Both the position numbers and the translations under genes were made by a program. DNA of 64,000 bases from DASQPR01 sp963724705 (GTDB lineage: Bacteria > Actinomycetota > Actinomycetes > Mycobacteriales > Micromonosporaceae), in the NCBI GenBank assembly GCA_963724705.1, contig CAVRVS010000006.1:558001-622000 (forward strand), read 5' to 3'. Of this stretch, positions 26,319 through 35,985 are shown piece after piece. A model generated the notes under the pieces. The model saw nothing but the letters and a program-made list of their open reading frames with translations. It did not search any database and was not told where the DNA came from. Each line of letters starts with the position of its first letter. Within the stretch, counting starts at the first letter, position 1.

Positions 26319-27521
26319 TCACGGCCGCAGCGACGAGTCTGCCAGCCATTGCACGAGAAGAATGGTCGCGTCGTCCTGCAAGACGTTGTTCTGGTGGCCG
26401 AGGATCGCGTGCACGAGCCGGCGCGTTGTCTCCGGCGCCGATAACCCATCCGCCATCGCACGGACCACGAACTGGGCCAGCCGATCCACGCCGAAAAACT
26501 CGCCGTCCTCCCTGCGCGCCTCGGTAACGCCGTCGGTGTACAGCAACACGTGATCCCCGGGCTGCAACGATTCGTCCACGACCTCGGGCGCGCGCAGGTC
26601 ACCCATGCTGACCGGCAGGGCGGTCGGCGTCGGCAGTGTGCGCACCACGGCACCGTCACGGATGATCAGGCCGCCCGGATGCCCGGCCGATATCACCCGC
26701 AACATGCCAGTGACCTGGTCAAGTTCGGCGAAGATACCGGTGATCAGGCCGGCCCGATCATGCGCCCGCACGACCGTGTCGACATGAGCGTACGTGCCGG
26801 CCAGATCAAGCTCACCGCGACGAGCATTGCGGTAGGCAGCCAACGCGACCGACGCCAGCACCGCCGCTCGCATGCCTGCACCAGCGCCGTGGCCGACAGC
26901 GTCAAATAACGCCAGGTGGGCAATGTTCCCGTTGACCGCGTAATCGAATGCGTCACCGCCGACGTCGTAACACGGTTCGAGCAGGCCACTGATCACGACC
27001 CGTCCACTTGCGAACGTCAACGGCGGCAACTGCGACCGGATCAGCTCCGCCGGCACCGTCATCGTCGCCCGCCGGCGCACTCGCTCGATCAGGTCGCCGT
27101 ACAGGCTGCGCGTAATGAGCATCTCCGCCAACAAGGTCGCCACCGCGGCACAGTCACGCCGCGTCCGGTCGTCAACCACCGGTGCGACGACCTGTAACAC
27201 GCCTTGCCGATCGGTGCCGTCCAGCAGCGGAATCCACATCGTCACGTCGTCGCCCGGCACCTCTTGGACAGTCACTAGGCTGAAAGCCCGGCCAGCGACG
27301 GTGCCGTCTACCGCGATCACGTCACGCCCGGGCGCCCCGGCCGGCAGGATCGGGACCAGCACCCGCTGCTGATGATCGACGACGTAGATCACCAGCTCCG
27401 TGACGTCGAGCAGCGGCGCCACCCGCCCGACCATGTCGGGCAGATCCTCCGGCCTAGCATCGTGCGACCCGTCCAGGAGTTGCCGCAACGCCTCGGAGAC
27501 GTCCACCCGCGGGCCCCCCAT
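26319..27521 (-). CDS. GAF-PP2C (SpoIIE/RsbU-type) serine phosphatase
   Basis: The 400-residue protein has an N-terminal GAF-like sensor (about 15-160: VAPLLDVTELVIYVVDHQQR, DGTVAGRAFSLVTVQEVPGD) and a C-terminal PP2C domain from about 190. That domain carries CYDVGGDAFDYAV, LFDAVGHGAGAGMRAAVLAS with metal-binding Asp/Gly, LLYTDGVTEARRE and VLQDDATILLVQW. RsbU-type phosphatases dephosphorylate STAS antagonists and so release stress sigma factors; the STAS gene at 22.3 kb is a plausible target. ATG 27521 was chosen as the start; the ribosome site is weak, and upstream in-frame codons look non-coding. Confidence 0.9.
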   Translation of the reverse strand: MGGPRVDVSEALRQLLDGSHDARPEDLPDMVGRVAPLLDVTELVIYVVDHQQRVLVPILPAGAPGRDVIAVDGTVAGRAFSLVTVQEVPGDDVTMWIPLLDGTDRQGVLQVVAPVVDDRTRRDCAAVATLLAEMLITRSLYGDLIERVRRRATMTVPAELIRSQLPPLTFASGRVVISGLLEPCYDVGGDAFDYAVNGNIAHLALFDAVGHGAGAGMRAAVLASVALAAYRNARRGELDLAGTYAHVDTVVRAHDRAGLITGIFAELDQVTGMLRVISAGHPGGLIIRDGAVVRTLPTPTALPVSMGDLRAPEVVDESLQPGDHVLLYTDGVTEARREDGEFFGVDRLAQFVVRAMADGLSAPETTRRLVHAILGHQNNVLQDDATILLVQWLADSSLRP

Positions 27522-28104
27522 CACACCAATAATCCCAGCGTACGGTGCCTGGCGGTGAACTACCGGACCATTCGAAATGCACTGATCTTGAGCTGAACGG
27601 TTGTTCGATACGGGTTGTGGGCGCAGGTACCCTCGTGCCTTCACGCCGATCCGCCTCGCGTGACGGTCTCGTGGGCGCTGCCGCGCTTGGCCCAGGAGAG
27701 GCCCGAAAATGCGCCGGCGGCTGCCTGCCCTCCCAGGCGTCGGCGTTGAACCCGCCGGTCAGCTTTTTGTCACCGCCGGCGACAGCCCTCAGCGGCCACA
27801 CCGCGACGCCAAGGTCGCATTGCTCTGCGGTACGGCACCGATCCCGGCCTCCTTCCACCGCACCGACCAGCCATCGGCCGCACCGCGGCCGAGACCGGCG
27901 GCCAACAACGCCCTGAGGCACCATCGCCCCTGGCCCCTAACGCCGCGCGATCAAGCACGATGCGTAGGTGCCGGAACCCGACGGGTACGAACTCGACACG
28001 CCTCCTCGTCGGGGAATTCCTCGGCCGGCATCATCGTCCACATTGGACATCAAGGCGTTATTGACCTTCGTGAGCCGCTGCAGATCGGTTGCTCCTGTGC
28101 CTGA
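27522..28104. other. 583-base stretch without a supported gene
   Basis: Mirror-image open frames exist on both strands, but there is no motif, RNA gene or ribosome site. The promoter of the phosphatase gene should lie in the first 150 bases; I could not define it. Confidence 0.4.
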
Positions 28105-28491
28105 TCACCGATTCTGCGACGCGCAGACGATGCAGGTGCGGGCCGTCGGACGGGCTTCGAGACGTTCCGGCGCTATCGCCTGGCCGCACTCCTCGCAGAA
28201 ACCGTAGGTGCCCGCGGCGACCCGCTCCGCGGCGACGTCGAGGTCAGTCAGTCGCGCACGGGCTTGCTGAAGCAGGGCTGCAACCTGCGCTCGTTCGAAT
28301 GCGATGGTCTGGCCCTCCGGGTCGTGCTCGTCGTCGCTCGCCACCGCCGTCCTCGCCTCGGTGATCTCACGGAGATTCTCGGCAAGCTCCTCGACCTGGG
28401 CGACAGCGTCCACGCGCGCGGCCACGAGTCGTTGCGCGACGGTAGCGCCATTGTTGGCGTCGTCTGCGCTGGCTGACCTGGACTCGACCAT
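28105..28491 (-). CDS. DksA/TraR-family zinc-finger protein
   Basis: The 128-residue product has a helical coiled-coil-like N-terminus (AQRLVAARVDAVAQVEELAE, then FERAQVAALLQQARARLTDL) and the C4 zinc finger GTYGFCEECGQAIAPERLEA with the second pair CIVC. This is the layout of DksA/TraR/YbiI-type proteins, some of which insert into the RNA polymerase secondary channel. The finger is intact (C-x2-C ... C-x2-C). Its binding partner here is not known. Confidence 0.9.
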   Translation of the reverse strand: MVESRSASADDANNGATVAQRLVAARVDAVAQVEELAENLREITEARTAVASDDEHDPEGQTIAFERAQVAALLQQARARLTDLDVAAERVAAGTYGFCEECGQAIAPERLEARPTARTCIVCASQNR

Positions 28492-28902
28492 TCTTCAGCC
28501 TACGTCGAGCGCAGGCGGCGCGTCGTCGTGCTCTAGTTTGTGGTGTCGCCTCTTCCGATCTTGGGCAGATACTCCGGCCGGGCAGCCGCAACGTCCGTAT
28601 CGGCCGAGATCGCAGGCCGGGTCAGTATCTGTCGGCCCCGGGCGTATGGGTGCGAAGGATGTTGGCGAGTATCAAACGGAGCCGTCACCCGATGGTCTGA
28701 CCTCTAGCACGGCAGTCACGTCGCGCCGAGCTGGGACGGTAGCGGCTCCTCGGGCCCGGCGCCGTTTTCGTAGCGACAATTAGGCACGGCGGTACTCCGT
28801 GGCTCAGCCCGGTCGCGCCGTACGTAGGTGGCCGGGCATCTGTGGCAGTCGATGTTGCCGCGACGCCATCTACCCGCTCACCATCATCAGCAGAAGAGGG
28901 CA
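28492..28902. other. 411-base stretch before an IS6-like element
   Basis: No gene, repeat or RNA was recognised. It separates the DksA-like gene from the end of the IS copy at 28903. Confidence 0.4.
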
Positions 28903-28980
28903 GGCGCCGTTGCGTTGTGGGTTCGGCGGAGCATGGTGAAGCCGGGTGAGTCCGCCGTTCAGACCGCCGGTGCGAGCTCG
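28903..28980. repeat. 78-bp IS end, identical to 35908-35985
   Basis: The outer 78 bases of this IS copy (from GGCGCCGTTGCGTTGTGGGT to GTGCGAGCTCG) recur base for base, in the same orientation, at 35908-35985. There they stand alone without the rest of the element. The two repeats bracket 7.1 kb carrying the globin relic, a two-component system and an ABC transporter. Confidence 0.9.
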
Positions 28981-29723
28981 GTGAACGCGGCGGCGACGCG
29001 CAGCTGGCGCGGACTCTCGGTGGCGAGTTCGTAGTGTCCGCGGCGCACGTTCTGCAGAAATGCGAGCCCGCTGATGACGACCTGAGCAGTCCGGTCGGTG
29101 CGTAGCCCGCGCATCGGTCGCAGTCGGTGTTTGAGTTCGGCCGTGATCAGCTTCGACCCGGTTGTTGGCATAGCGTTCCACGTGATGCCACGCGGCCGGG
29201 ACCAACTCGTCGAGGACCCGCGGATAGACCGGCGCGGCATCGGTGACCACCTCGGATGGTGTCACCTTCAACGTGGTCAACGCCCGGCGGAAGAACCGAC
29301 GGGCCGCGTCCGCATCCCGCCGTTTAGACACCAGCACGTCGATGACCTGCCTGTGCTGGTCGACCGCCCGGTAGACGTAACGCCAGACGCCGTTGACCTT
29401 GACATACGTCTCGTCGACGAACCACCGATCACCCGGTGCGTGCCGGGCGAACCGAGCCGCACCCGCCAGCAGCGGCGTGAACCGCAGCACCCACCGGTAG
29501 ACGGTCACATGGTCGACCTCGACCCCCCGCTCGGCCAGCAACTCCTCCACGTCCCGGTAAGACAGGCCGTAACGCAGATACCAGCGCACTGCCACCACGA
29601 TCACCTCGGCCGGAAACCGGAAACCCGCGAAAGTTGACCTCGACGACGCGGACGGACGCTACCGAGTTGAGATCCACACCAACCCATCCCGCCCGATCCA
29701 CAATCGACGAACGCGACACTGCC
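28903..29723 (-). mobile_element. IS6-like element, both ends present, transposase frameshifted
   Basis: The 821-bp element lies on the minus strand, with ends GGCGCCGTTGCGT (at 28903) and, on the opposite strand, GGCAGTGTCGCGT (from 29723). The transposase (29679-28959, about 240 residues) has the helix-turn-helix YGLSYRDVEELLAERGVEVD and catalytic Asp in FVDETYVKV and VVTDAAPVYPRVL. The frame breaks near 29145, just after NNRVEADHGR, which carries the catalytic Glu; LKHRLRPMRGLRTD and the C-terminus follow in another frame. No matching 8-base direct repeats flank it. It cuts the 5' end of a haemoglobin gene. Confidence 0.85.
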
Positions 29724-29780
29724 CGTCTTCCGCGACGCCGATGGCGATGCCGAACGCGGACAGGGTGGCACTCCAGGGTG

Positions 29781-30099
29781 ATGGCGGACGAAATCGTCAG
29801 CCATGCCTTCAGCCACGGTCTCCATCCGCAGCACAACCAGCGACTCGCCGCATACTGGGCCGAGGCCCACCACCTACTCCGACACGTACGGCGACGAAAC
29901 GTCGGTCGTACGCATCCACAGCGGCAACGGCCCACACGAGGAGATGGACCGCCGCGCAATCGCCTGTTTCGACCAGGCGATGCAGGACGTCGGGCTGGAG
30001 GCGGCCGACCCGCTCCGGCAGGTGTTGCACGACTACTTCGCCTGGGCCACCACGACGACACTGTCGCGCTACCACGAGTCTGCTGACGACGTGCCCTAG
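29781..30099 (+). pseudogene. Group II truncated haemoglobin relic
   Basis: From ATG 29781 the frame reads MADEIVSHAFSHGLHPQHNQ, then RLAAYWAEA. One frame over it continues TYSDTYGDETSVVRIHSGNG, then HEEMDRRAIACFDQAMQDVG, and ends with FAWATTTTLSRYHESADDVP. This is the C-terminal two thirds of an actinobacterial group II truncated haemoglobin, with the haem-proximal HPQH and the W of YFAW. The usual ALGG between the halves has lost about 7-8 bases, and the N-terminal helices are absent next to the IS end at 29723. Such globins detoxify nitric oxide or bind oxygen and often accompany DosR-type genes. Confidence 0.7.
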
Positions 30100-30285
30100 G
30101 CCTGAGCGTTCCGCGATGGTCATGGGATGGACTGCAGCGCTGAGCCCAACACACTCACATCCCCGGCCGCCCTGAGACTCAGTTCCCACGGGAGGCAGGC
30201 ACACCAATCCCTGCCGGAGCTGGTCGGAACGCAGAGCAGGTACGCGACGCTGCGGTGGCCGCTCATGCCGGTCTCGTACTCCTGG

Positions 30286-30963
30286 TCATGCATCCCGCAT
30301 GCCCGGCGTCACCAGTCCGGTTTCGTAGGCGACGACGATGGCCTGGGCTCGGTCGCGCAATTGCAGCTTGGACAGGATCCGCGCGACGTGTGTCTTCACC
30401 GTCGCGTCGCTGAGCTGGAGGCGGGTTGCGAGTTCGGCATTGGACAGTCCGCGGGCGAGAAGTTGCAGGACTTCCAGCTCGCGCGGGGTCAGGGTGGACA
30501 GGTCCCGATGCAGGGTGGCGGTATGGCCGTCCCGGACCGCATAGCGTTCGATCAGCCGGCGGGTGATCGAGGGTGCGAGCAGCGCATCCCCGGACCGGAC
30601 CAGGCGTACGCCGGCGACGAGGTGCTCGGGCGTCACATCCTTGAGCAGGAAGCCGCTGGCACCGGCCGACAGCGCCGCGTACACGTAACGATCCAAGTCG
30701 AATGTGGTGAGGATGATGACCCGGGGCAGCGGGTCGGCATCGGTGGCCAGGATCCGCCGGGTGGCCTCGAGCCCGTCCATCTCCGGCATCCGGATGTCCA
30801 TCAGCACCACATCGGGCCGGGTACGCCGAACCGCGTCCACTGCATCCGCGCCGGTGGCCGCCTCCGCCACCACGTCGATGCTGTCGGCGGTGAGGATCAT
30901 CCGGAAGCCGGTGCGCACCAGCGTCTGGTCGTCGGCGATCACCACCCGCAGCGGCTCGGTCAT
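30286..30963 (-). CDS. NarL/LuxR-family response regulator
   Basis: The 225-residue protein has a receiver domain (RVVIADDQTLVRTGFRMILT; phospho-acceptor Asp in DVVLMDIRMPEMDG; Thr and Lys in ILTTFDLD and LLKDV) and a C-terminal LuxR helix-turn-helix (LTPRELEVLQLLARGLSNAE, then DATVKTHVARILSKLQLRDR). Its ATG overlaps the stop of the sensor kinase gene by four bases, so the pair is translationally coupled. It probably controls the divergent ABC transporter that starts 168 bases beyond the kinase gene start. Confidence 0.95.
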   Translation of the reverse strand: MTEPLRVVIADDQTLVRTGFRMILTADSIDVVAEAATGADAVDAVRRTRPDVVLMDIRMPEMDGLEATRRILATDADPLPRVIILTTFDLDRYVYAALSAGASGFLLKDVTPEHLVAGVRLVRSGDALLAPSITRRLIERYAVRDGHTATLHRDLSTLTPRELEVLQLLARGLSNAELATRLQLSDATVKTHVARILSKLQLRDRAQAIVVAYETGLVTPGMRDA

Positions 30964-32204
30964 CGGGAGACCCGCAGCGGCGTGACCGCGACCACCCGGA
31001 ATCCGCCGGTGGGCCGGCGACCGGCGGTGAGTGTGCCGCCGTAGGCGGCCAGGCGGTCTCGGAGTCCAGTGAGCCCGCGCCCGCTGCCCGAGGCAATCGC
31101 CGTCGGCGCCCCACCGGTGTCCGTGACCTCGACCCGCAGCTCGTCCGGCGTACCGCTGATTTTGATCTCCACGGCGGCGCCGGTGGCGTGCTTGACCGCG
31201 TTGGTCAGCGCCTCCTGCACCACCCGGTAGGCCGCCAGCTCGATCCCGGCCGGCAACGACTCGAAGGTGCCGTCGAGGGTCAGGGTGACCTGCACTCCAG
31301 TGTCGCGGACCCGAGACGCCAGCTCCGGGAGCTGGTCGAGGCCGGGTTGCGGGGTCAGATCGGCCCCGTCACTGTCCACCATCAGCAGACCGATGACCTG
31401 GCGCAGCTCGGTCATCGCGGCCCGGCCGCTGGCTTCCACCGCGAGCAGCGCCTCGCGCGCCTGGACCGGGTCGAGATCGAGCATCTTCCGTGCGGCGCCA
31501 GCCTGAATGATCATCACGCTGACGTTATGGCCGACCACGTCATGCAGTTCGCGGGCGAGGCGGGCGCGCTCCTGCTCCAGCGCGAGCTCGGTGGCGGCCT
31601 CGCGTTCCCGCCGCAGGGTCTGGGCCCGCTGACGCCAGGTGTGTACCGCGTTGGCACCCAGGCCGACCAGCGACAGCAGCAGGAAGATCAGCGGTCCGGT
31701 GGGCACGTTGTCGCCGTTGCCGCCGATGATCAATATCGCTACCAGGACAATGCAGACCAGCGCCAGATTGCGATACCGGCTGTACGTGCCGGCGCTGTAG
31801 GCCGCGATCAGGACCGCGAGCACGCTCCAGGTGAATTCGGCACCGTCGAGCTCGAGCCGCGCGGTGGCGACCGCGATGATCAGGAACGACAGCAGCGGAA
31901 ACCGGCGCCGGGTCAGCAGCGGCAACGTGGTCAGCGCAGCCAGAACGAACACCGACCACTGAAGGTGGACGCTGCCGGGCAGGATCGGCGGGATCGGGGC
32001 GATGGGAGCGTACGGGGCACCGACGATGATCGGCTCAATCACATTGCGCGGGTCATCCTGCGCCTGCATCGCCCTGTCGACCGCGGCAATGGTGAGCAGC
32101 ACCGCAAGGATGCCATCGGCGGTCCAGCCCCACGGCGTCAGGCGCGGCGCCGGCGGCGCGGTGTGCCGCAACCACGCGACCACCGAACGCCAGCGCTGCA
32201 CCAT
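30960..32204 (-). CDS. DesK-type sensor histidine kinase
   Basis: The 414-residue protein has about five N-terminal membrane helices (ADGILAVLLTIAAVDRAM, WSVFVLAALTTLPLLTRRRF, WSVLAVLIAAYSAGTYSRYR, LALVCIVLVAILIIGGNGDN, GPLIFLLLSLVGLGANAVHT). Then come a HisKA_3 dimerisation helix with the phospho-accepting His in RELHDVVGHNVSVMIIQAGA and an ATPase domain (VVQEALTNAVKHATGAAVEI, VTDTGGAPTAIASGSGRGLT). I chose ATG 32204, preceded by GGAGCGAG; an in-frame start at 32261 has no site. This class often detects membrane stress or antibiotics and controls an adjacent MacB-type transporter, as placed here. Confidence 0.93.
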   Translation of the reverse strand: MVQRWRSVVAWLRHTAPPAPRLTPWGWTADGILAVLLTIAAVDRAMQAQDDPRNVIEPIIVGAPYAPIAPIPPILPGSVHLQWSVFVLAALTTLPLLTRRRFPLLSFLIIAVATARLELDGAEFTWSVLAVLIAAYSAGTYSRYRNLALVCIVLVAILIIGGNGDNVPTGPLIFLLLSLVGLGANAVHTWRQRAQTLRREREAATELALEQERARLARELHDVVGHNVSVMIIQAGAARKMLDLDPVQAREALLAVEASGRAAMTELRQVIGLLMVDSDGADLTPQPGLDQLPELASRVRDTGVQVTLTLDGTFESLPAGIELAAYRVVQEALTNAVKHATGAAVEIKISGTPDELRVEVTDTGGAPTAIASGSGRGLTGLRDRLAAYGGTLTAGRRPTGGFRVVAVTPLRVSR

Positions 32205-32371
32205 CTCGCTCCGAACCACGCCACCAGTGTTCCAGGGCCGCCATCTGGGACGCGTCCTCATCTATGCGTACATCGCAAGAATGACATCGCCAATGATCAG
32301 CATCGGGGATGACCACGAACCGCTACCGCGGCCGACGCGCTCGAATCCGCTTCACCCATAGCGTCCCGCCC

Positions 32372-33043
32372 ATGACGACACCCTTGATCGAATTGCACGA
32401 CGTGAGCAAGCAGTACGGCGACGGCCCGCCGGCCCTGGACGGCCTGAGCGTGCAGGTGCACCCCGGCGAGGCGGTAGCCGTGCTGGGACCCTCCGGCAGC
32501 GGCAAGTCGACGTTGCTCAACATGGTCGCCGGGCTGGACCGGCCGAGCACCGGCACGGTGACCGTCGACGGCGTACGCGTGGACCGCCTGTCCGAGTCCG
32601 GCTCGGCGCTCTACCGACGGCGCCGGATCGGCATCGTCTTCCAGTTCTTCAACCTGCTCGACGACCTGACCGTGCTGGACAACGTACTGCTGCCGGCCCA
32701 GCTGGCCGGGATGGCGCGCAAGCGCGCCCGGGCCCGGGCCGACGAACTGCTCGGCTATCTCGACATCGAACGGCACGCGCGGGCATTCCCGGGCCGACTG
32801 TCCGGCGGCGAGCGGCAGCGGGTCGCGGTGGCCCGGGCGTTGATGAACCGGCCGCCGCTGCTGCTGGCCGATGAGCCGACGGGCGCCCTGGACACCGCAT
32901 CCGGTCACGAGGTGCGCAAGCTGCTCACCGAACTCAACCGGGACGGGCAGACGGTGCTCCTGGTCACGCACGACCTGGCGCTCGCCGAAGCCTGCGCGAC
33001 CCGGACCATCGAACTGGTCGACGGCCGGATGGTGGCACGATGA
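32372..33043 (+). CDS. MacB/LolD-type ABC transporter ATPase
   Basis: The 223-residue protein has every ABC ATPase motif: Walker A GPSGSGKSTLLNMV, Q loop FQFFNLLDDLTVLDNVLLPA, signature LSGGERQRVAVARAL, Walker B LLLADEPTGALD and the H loop VTHDLALAEAC. ATG 32372 is the family's usual start (MTTPLIELHDVSKQYG). Its stop overlaps the start of the permease gene by the ATGA arrangement. Together they form a lipoprotein- or peptide-type exporter or mechanotransducing transporter. It is divergent from the two-component system that probably regulates it. Confidence 0.94.
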   Translation: MTTPLIELHDVSKQYGDGPPALDGLSVQVHPGEAVAVLGPSGSGKSTLLNMVAGLDRPSTGTVTVDGVRVDRLSESGSALYRRRRIGIVFQFFNLLDDLTVLDNVLLPAQLAGMARKRARARADELLGYLDIERHARAFPGRLSGGERQRVAVARALMNRPPLLLADEPTGALDTASGHEVRKLLTELNRDGQTVLLVTHDLALAEACATRTIELVDGRMVAR

Positions 33044-35530
33044 CCGGCACCCGCATCGACGCGGACGCTGATGCGATCCGGGCCACCGCTATGGGCACGC
33101 CGCACTCCGGCAAAGGTGGCGGGGGGCGTGGCGGCGGAGGGCTCGGGAAGATCGTGCGGGCCGGCGTCGGCCGGCGTCGGGTACAGACCGTCGTGATGAC
33201 GCTGACGACGTTGCTCGCGGTGACGGCATCAGTGCTCGCCGCCGGTCTCATGGTCGCGTCGTCGGCGCCGTTCCAGCACACTTTCGACCGGTTGCACGGA
33301 GCGCACCTGATCGCGAGCTTCGATCCGGCCAAGGCCACCGAGGCCGACGTCGCCGCGACCGCGCATGCGGCCGGGGTGACCGCGGCCGCCGGGCCGTACC
33401 GCACGGTGTCACTTCGGCCACGCACGACGTCGGTGCACGCGCCCGGAAGCAGCGGCTTCTCCATTCCAGCCGGCGCAGACCTGCCGGCGATTACGATCGC
33501 CGGCCGGCCCGACGCGGGTGGTGCCGTCGACCGGCTGGACATCACCGAAGGGCGGTGGCCAGACAAGCCGGGCGAGATCGTCTGGGCCGACGGCGCCGCC
33601 CCGATCCAAGTCGGCGATCAGTTGACGTTCCCGGCTGCGCCCGGCCACCCGACCCTGACTGTGGTCGGCATCGCCCGCTCGATCGGGCGCAGCGCCCAGG
33701 CCTGGGTGCTGCCGCAGCAGCTGACCGCGTTGCAGGGACCGGGCGTTACGTCCGGCTACCAGATGCTCTATCGCTTTGCGCACGCCGGCACCGACGACCA
33801 GATCGCCGCCGACCGGGCGGCAATCGCCGCCGCGGTTCCGTCCGGCGGGCTGGCCGGCGCGTCGTCGTACCTGACGATCAAACTCGAATCCGAGCGTACG
33901 GCGGCCACCTTCGCACCGTTCGTCATCGCGTTCGGCGTGCTCGGGCTGGCCATGTCGGTGCTGATCATCGGCATCGTGGTCAGCGGCGCGGTCAGTTCGT
34001 CGACCCGGCGAATCGGGATCCTGAAATCGATCGGGTTCACCCCGGCGCAGATGGCTCGGGCGTACGTTGCCCAGGCGCTGATCCCGTCGGTCGCCGGTGC
34101 GGCCCTCGGTGTGCTGCTCGGCAACCTGGCGGCGATCCCGGTGCTACAGCAGGAGGGCGACGCGTTCGGCACCGGCGTCAACGGGCTGGCGCCGTGGGTG
34201 TCCGTTGCCGTACCAGCGGGTGTGTTAGCGCTGGTCGCCCTCGCGGCACTAGTCCCGGCACTGCGAGCCGCCCGGTTGCGCACCGTCGACGCGATCGCGG
34301 TCGGGCGTACGCCGGCGGCGGGACGGGGCCGCCGCGCTCGCCAGGTGCTCGGCCGGCTGCCGTTGCCGCGTGCGGTGAGCCTGGGCCTCGGCAACCCGTT
34401 CGCCCGGCCGGCCCGCTCGGTGACCATCGCGGTGGCGGTCGCACTCGGCGCGTTGGGCGTGACGTTCGGCACCGGGCTGGCATCGTCGCTGACGGGCATC
34501 CAGCATGGACTCAATCAGCGCAATGCCGGCGCCGTCGTGGTCCACGCCGGGATTCCCGTACCCGGGCAGCCGGCTCCCGCGACAGACGGGAAGCCGAAGC
34601 CGATCGACGATGCCGCGGTGCGCGCGGCGATCGCCGGTCAAGACGGCACCCGGCGCTATTTCGGCAGCGGGCGGACCGAGGTCGCAGTGGCCGGGCTGGC
34701 CGGCGCCACCACCGTTGCCACATTCGACGGCGACACGTCGTGGGCGAGCTATCAGATGATCGCCGGACGATGGTTCTCCGGGCCCGGCGAGGCTGTGGTG
34801 CCGACCGGTTTCCTCGATGCCACCGGTGTACGCATCGGCGACTCGATCACCCTGACCGGCGGCGGCCACACCGCGCCGGTGAAGGTCGTCGGCGAGGTGC
34901 TGGACCTCAGCGATGACGGCCAGACCATCACCACCGACGCCGGATCGCTGGCGCCGCTCGCACCGGACGTCTCGGTGGATTCAATCGAGTACCACATCGA
35001 CGTCCAGCCGGGAACGAATCTCAACGGCCTACGTCGATGACCTGAACAAGACGCTGCAACCGCTCAACGCTCAGGCCGAGGTCAACACCGCCGAGATCAG
35101 CAGCGTGGTGGTCGCGATGGACACCCTGGCCGGCATCCTCACGCTGCTACTGGTCACCGTCGCCGGTCTCGGTGTGCTCAACACCGTGGTGCTGGACACC
35201 CGGGAACGCGTACACGACCTCGGGGTATTCAAGGCGCTCGGGATGTCGCCGCGACAAACCGTGGCGATGGTGCTGACCTCAGTTGGCGCGATCGGACTCA
35301 TCGCCGGCGTGATCGGGGTGCCGGCCGGGATGCTGCTGCACAACTGGGTGCTGCCGGCGATGGGACATGCCGCGGGCACCCGCATACCGCACGTTGACAT
35401 CGACGTCTATCACCTGGGAGTGCTGGTGCCGCTGGCGTTCGGCGGCCTGATCATCGCCATCGCCGGCGCGCTGCTGCCGGCCGGGTGGGTCGCTCGAACC
35501 AGCACGACCAAGGCACTGCGTACCGAGTAA
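33040..35530 (+). pseudogene. FtsX/MacB-type ABC permease, interrupted by a +1 frameshift
   Basis: The first 660 residues carry an N-terminal helix (VVMTLTTLLAVTASVLAAGL), an extracellular MacB-like domain and a FtsX core (FGVLGLAMSVLIIGIVVSGA, SSTRRIGILKSIGFTPAQMA). A second set of helices begins at LPRAVSLGLGNPFARPARSV. The frame stops at 35040, but the protein continues one base later with AYVDDLNKTLQPLNAQAEVN and a last FtsX unit (LVTVAGLGVLNTVVLDTRER, VHDLGVFKALGMSPRQTVAM) to 35530. Skipping G35026 joins them into about 829 residues. Both parts are otherwise intact, so a recent mutation or sequence error is likely. Confidence 0.85.
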
Positions 35531-35540
35531 GCCATGAAAC

Positions 35541-35577
35541 GCCAACTCACCACGACACATGGTCGTGGTGAGTTGGC
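35541..35577 (+). terminator. Strong hairpin after the ABC permease gene
   Basis: GCCAACTCACCACGAC and GTCGTGGTGAGTTGGC pair perfectly over 16 bases around a 5-base loop, 10 bases after the stop codon. It is one of the longest perfect stems in the window. Confidence 0.8.
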
Positions 35578-35907
35578 GCTCGGACATCCGACAACCCCAC
35601 CGGTAGCCCCTACTCCTGCAACACCTTCAAACATCGAGGTGCATCAGGTGGGGTCTCCTCGCCGAACGTCTCAGGCTGCCAGCGGCCGCCACGTCGTGGA
35701 ACTGCATCACGTGGATGACGTCGAGGCCGCCAGCTACAACGCTGACATTCTCCGCGCCGCAAGGGCCATCGAGGAACGCCTCCGCCCGTTAAAAGTCAAC
35801 GACATGACGCTGGCTAGCCGCGTTCCTCGCTCGGGCGAGCACCGCTTCGCGAGGGATCCTGGTTCCGCTCAGCCGGCGCCCGTCCCGGCCGTGGACGTGA
35901 ACTAACG
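35578..35907. other. 330-base spacer without a supported gene
   Basis: A plus-strand frame here includes VVELHHVDDVEAASYNADIL, which could be a relic of a coding sequence, but there is no start, ribosome site or known family. It ends at the IS end scar. Confidence 0.3.
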
Positions 35908-35985
35908 GGCGCCGTTGCGTTGTGGGTTCGGCGGAGCATGGTGAAGCCGGGTGAGTCCGCCGTTCAGACCGCCGGTGCGAGCTCG
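35908..35985. repeat. Solitary 78-bp IS6-like end (scar)
   Basis: This is base-for-base identical to 28903-28980, in the same orientation. It starts with the terminal inverted repeat GGCGCCGTTGCGT and ends in the codons for the transposase C-terminus (FTELAPAV). The remaining 740 bp of an element are absent. It marks either a deleted IS copy or the junction of a former translocated unit. Confidence 0.85.

Noticed and set aside
28903..29723. Target-site duplications around the IS6-like copies
   Set aside because: I compared the 8-9 bases on both sides of the copies at 28903, 36503 and 60428 and found no matching repeats.
31188..32312. Plus-strand frame of 374 codons in the two-component region
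   Set aside because: Antisense to the DesK-type kinase; Gln/Arg/His-rich composition typical of shadow frames.
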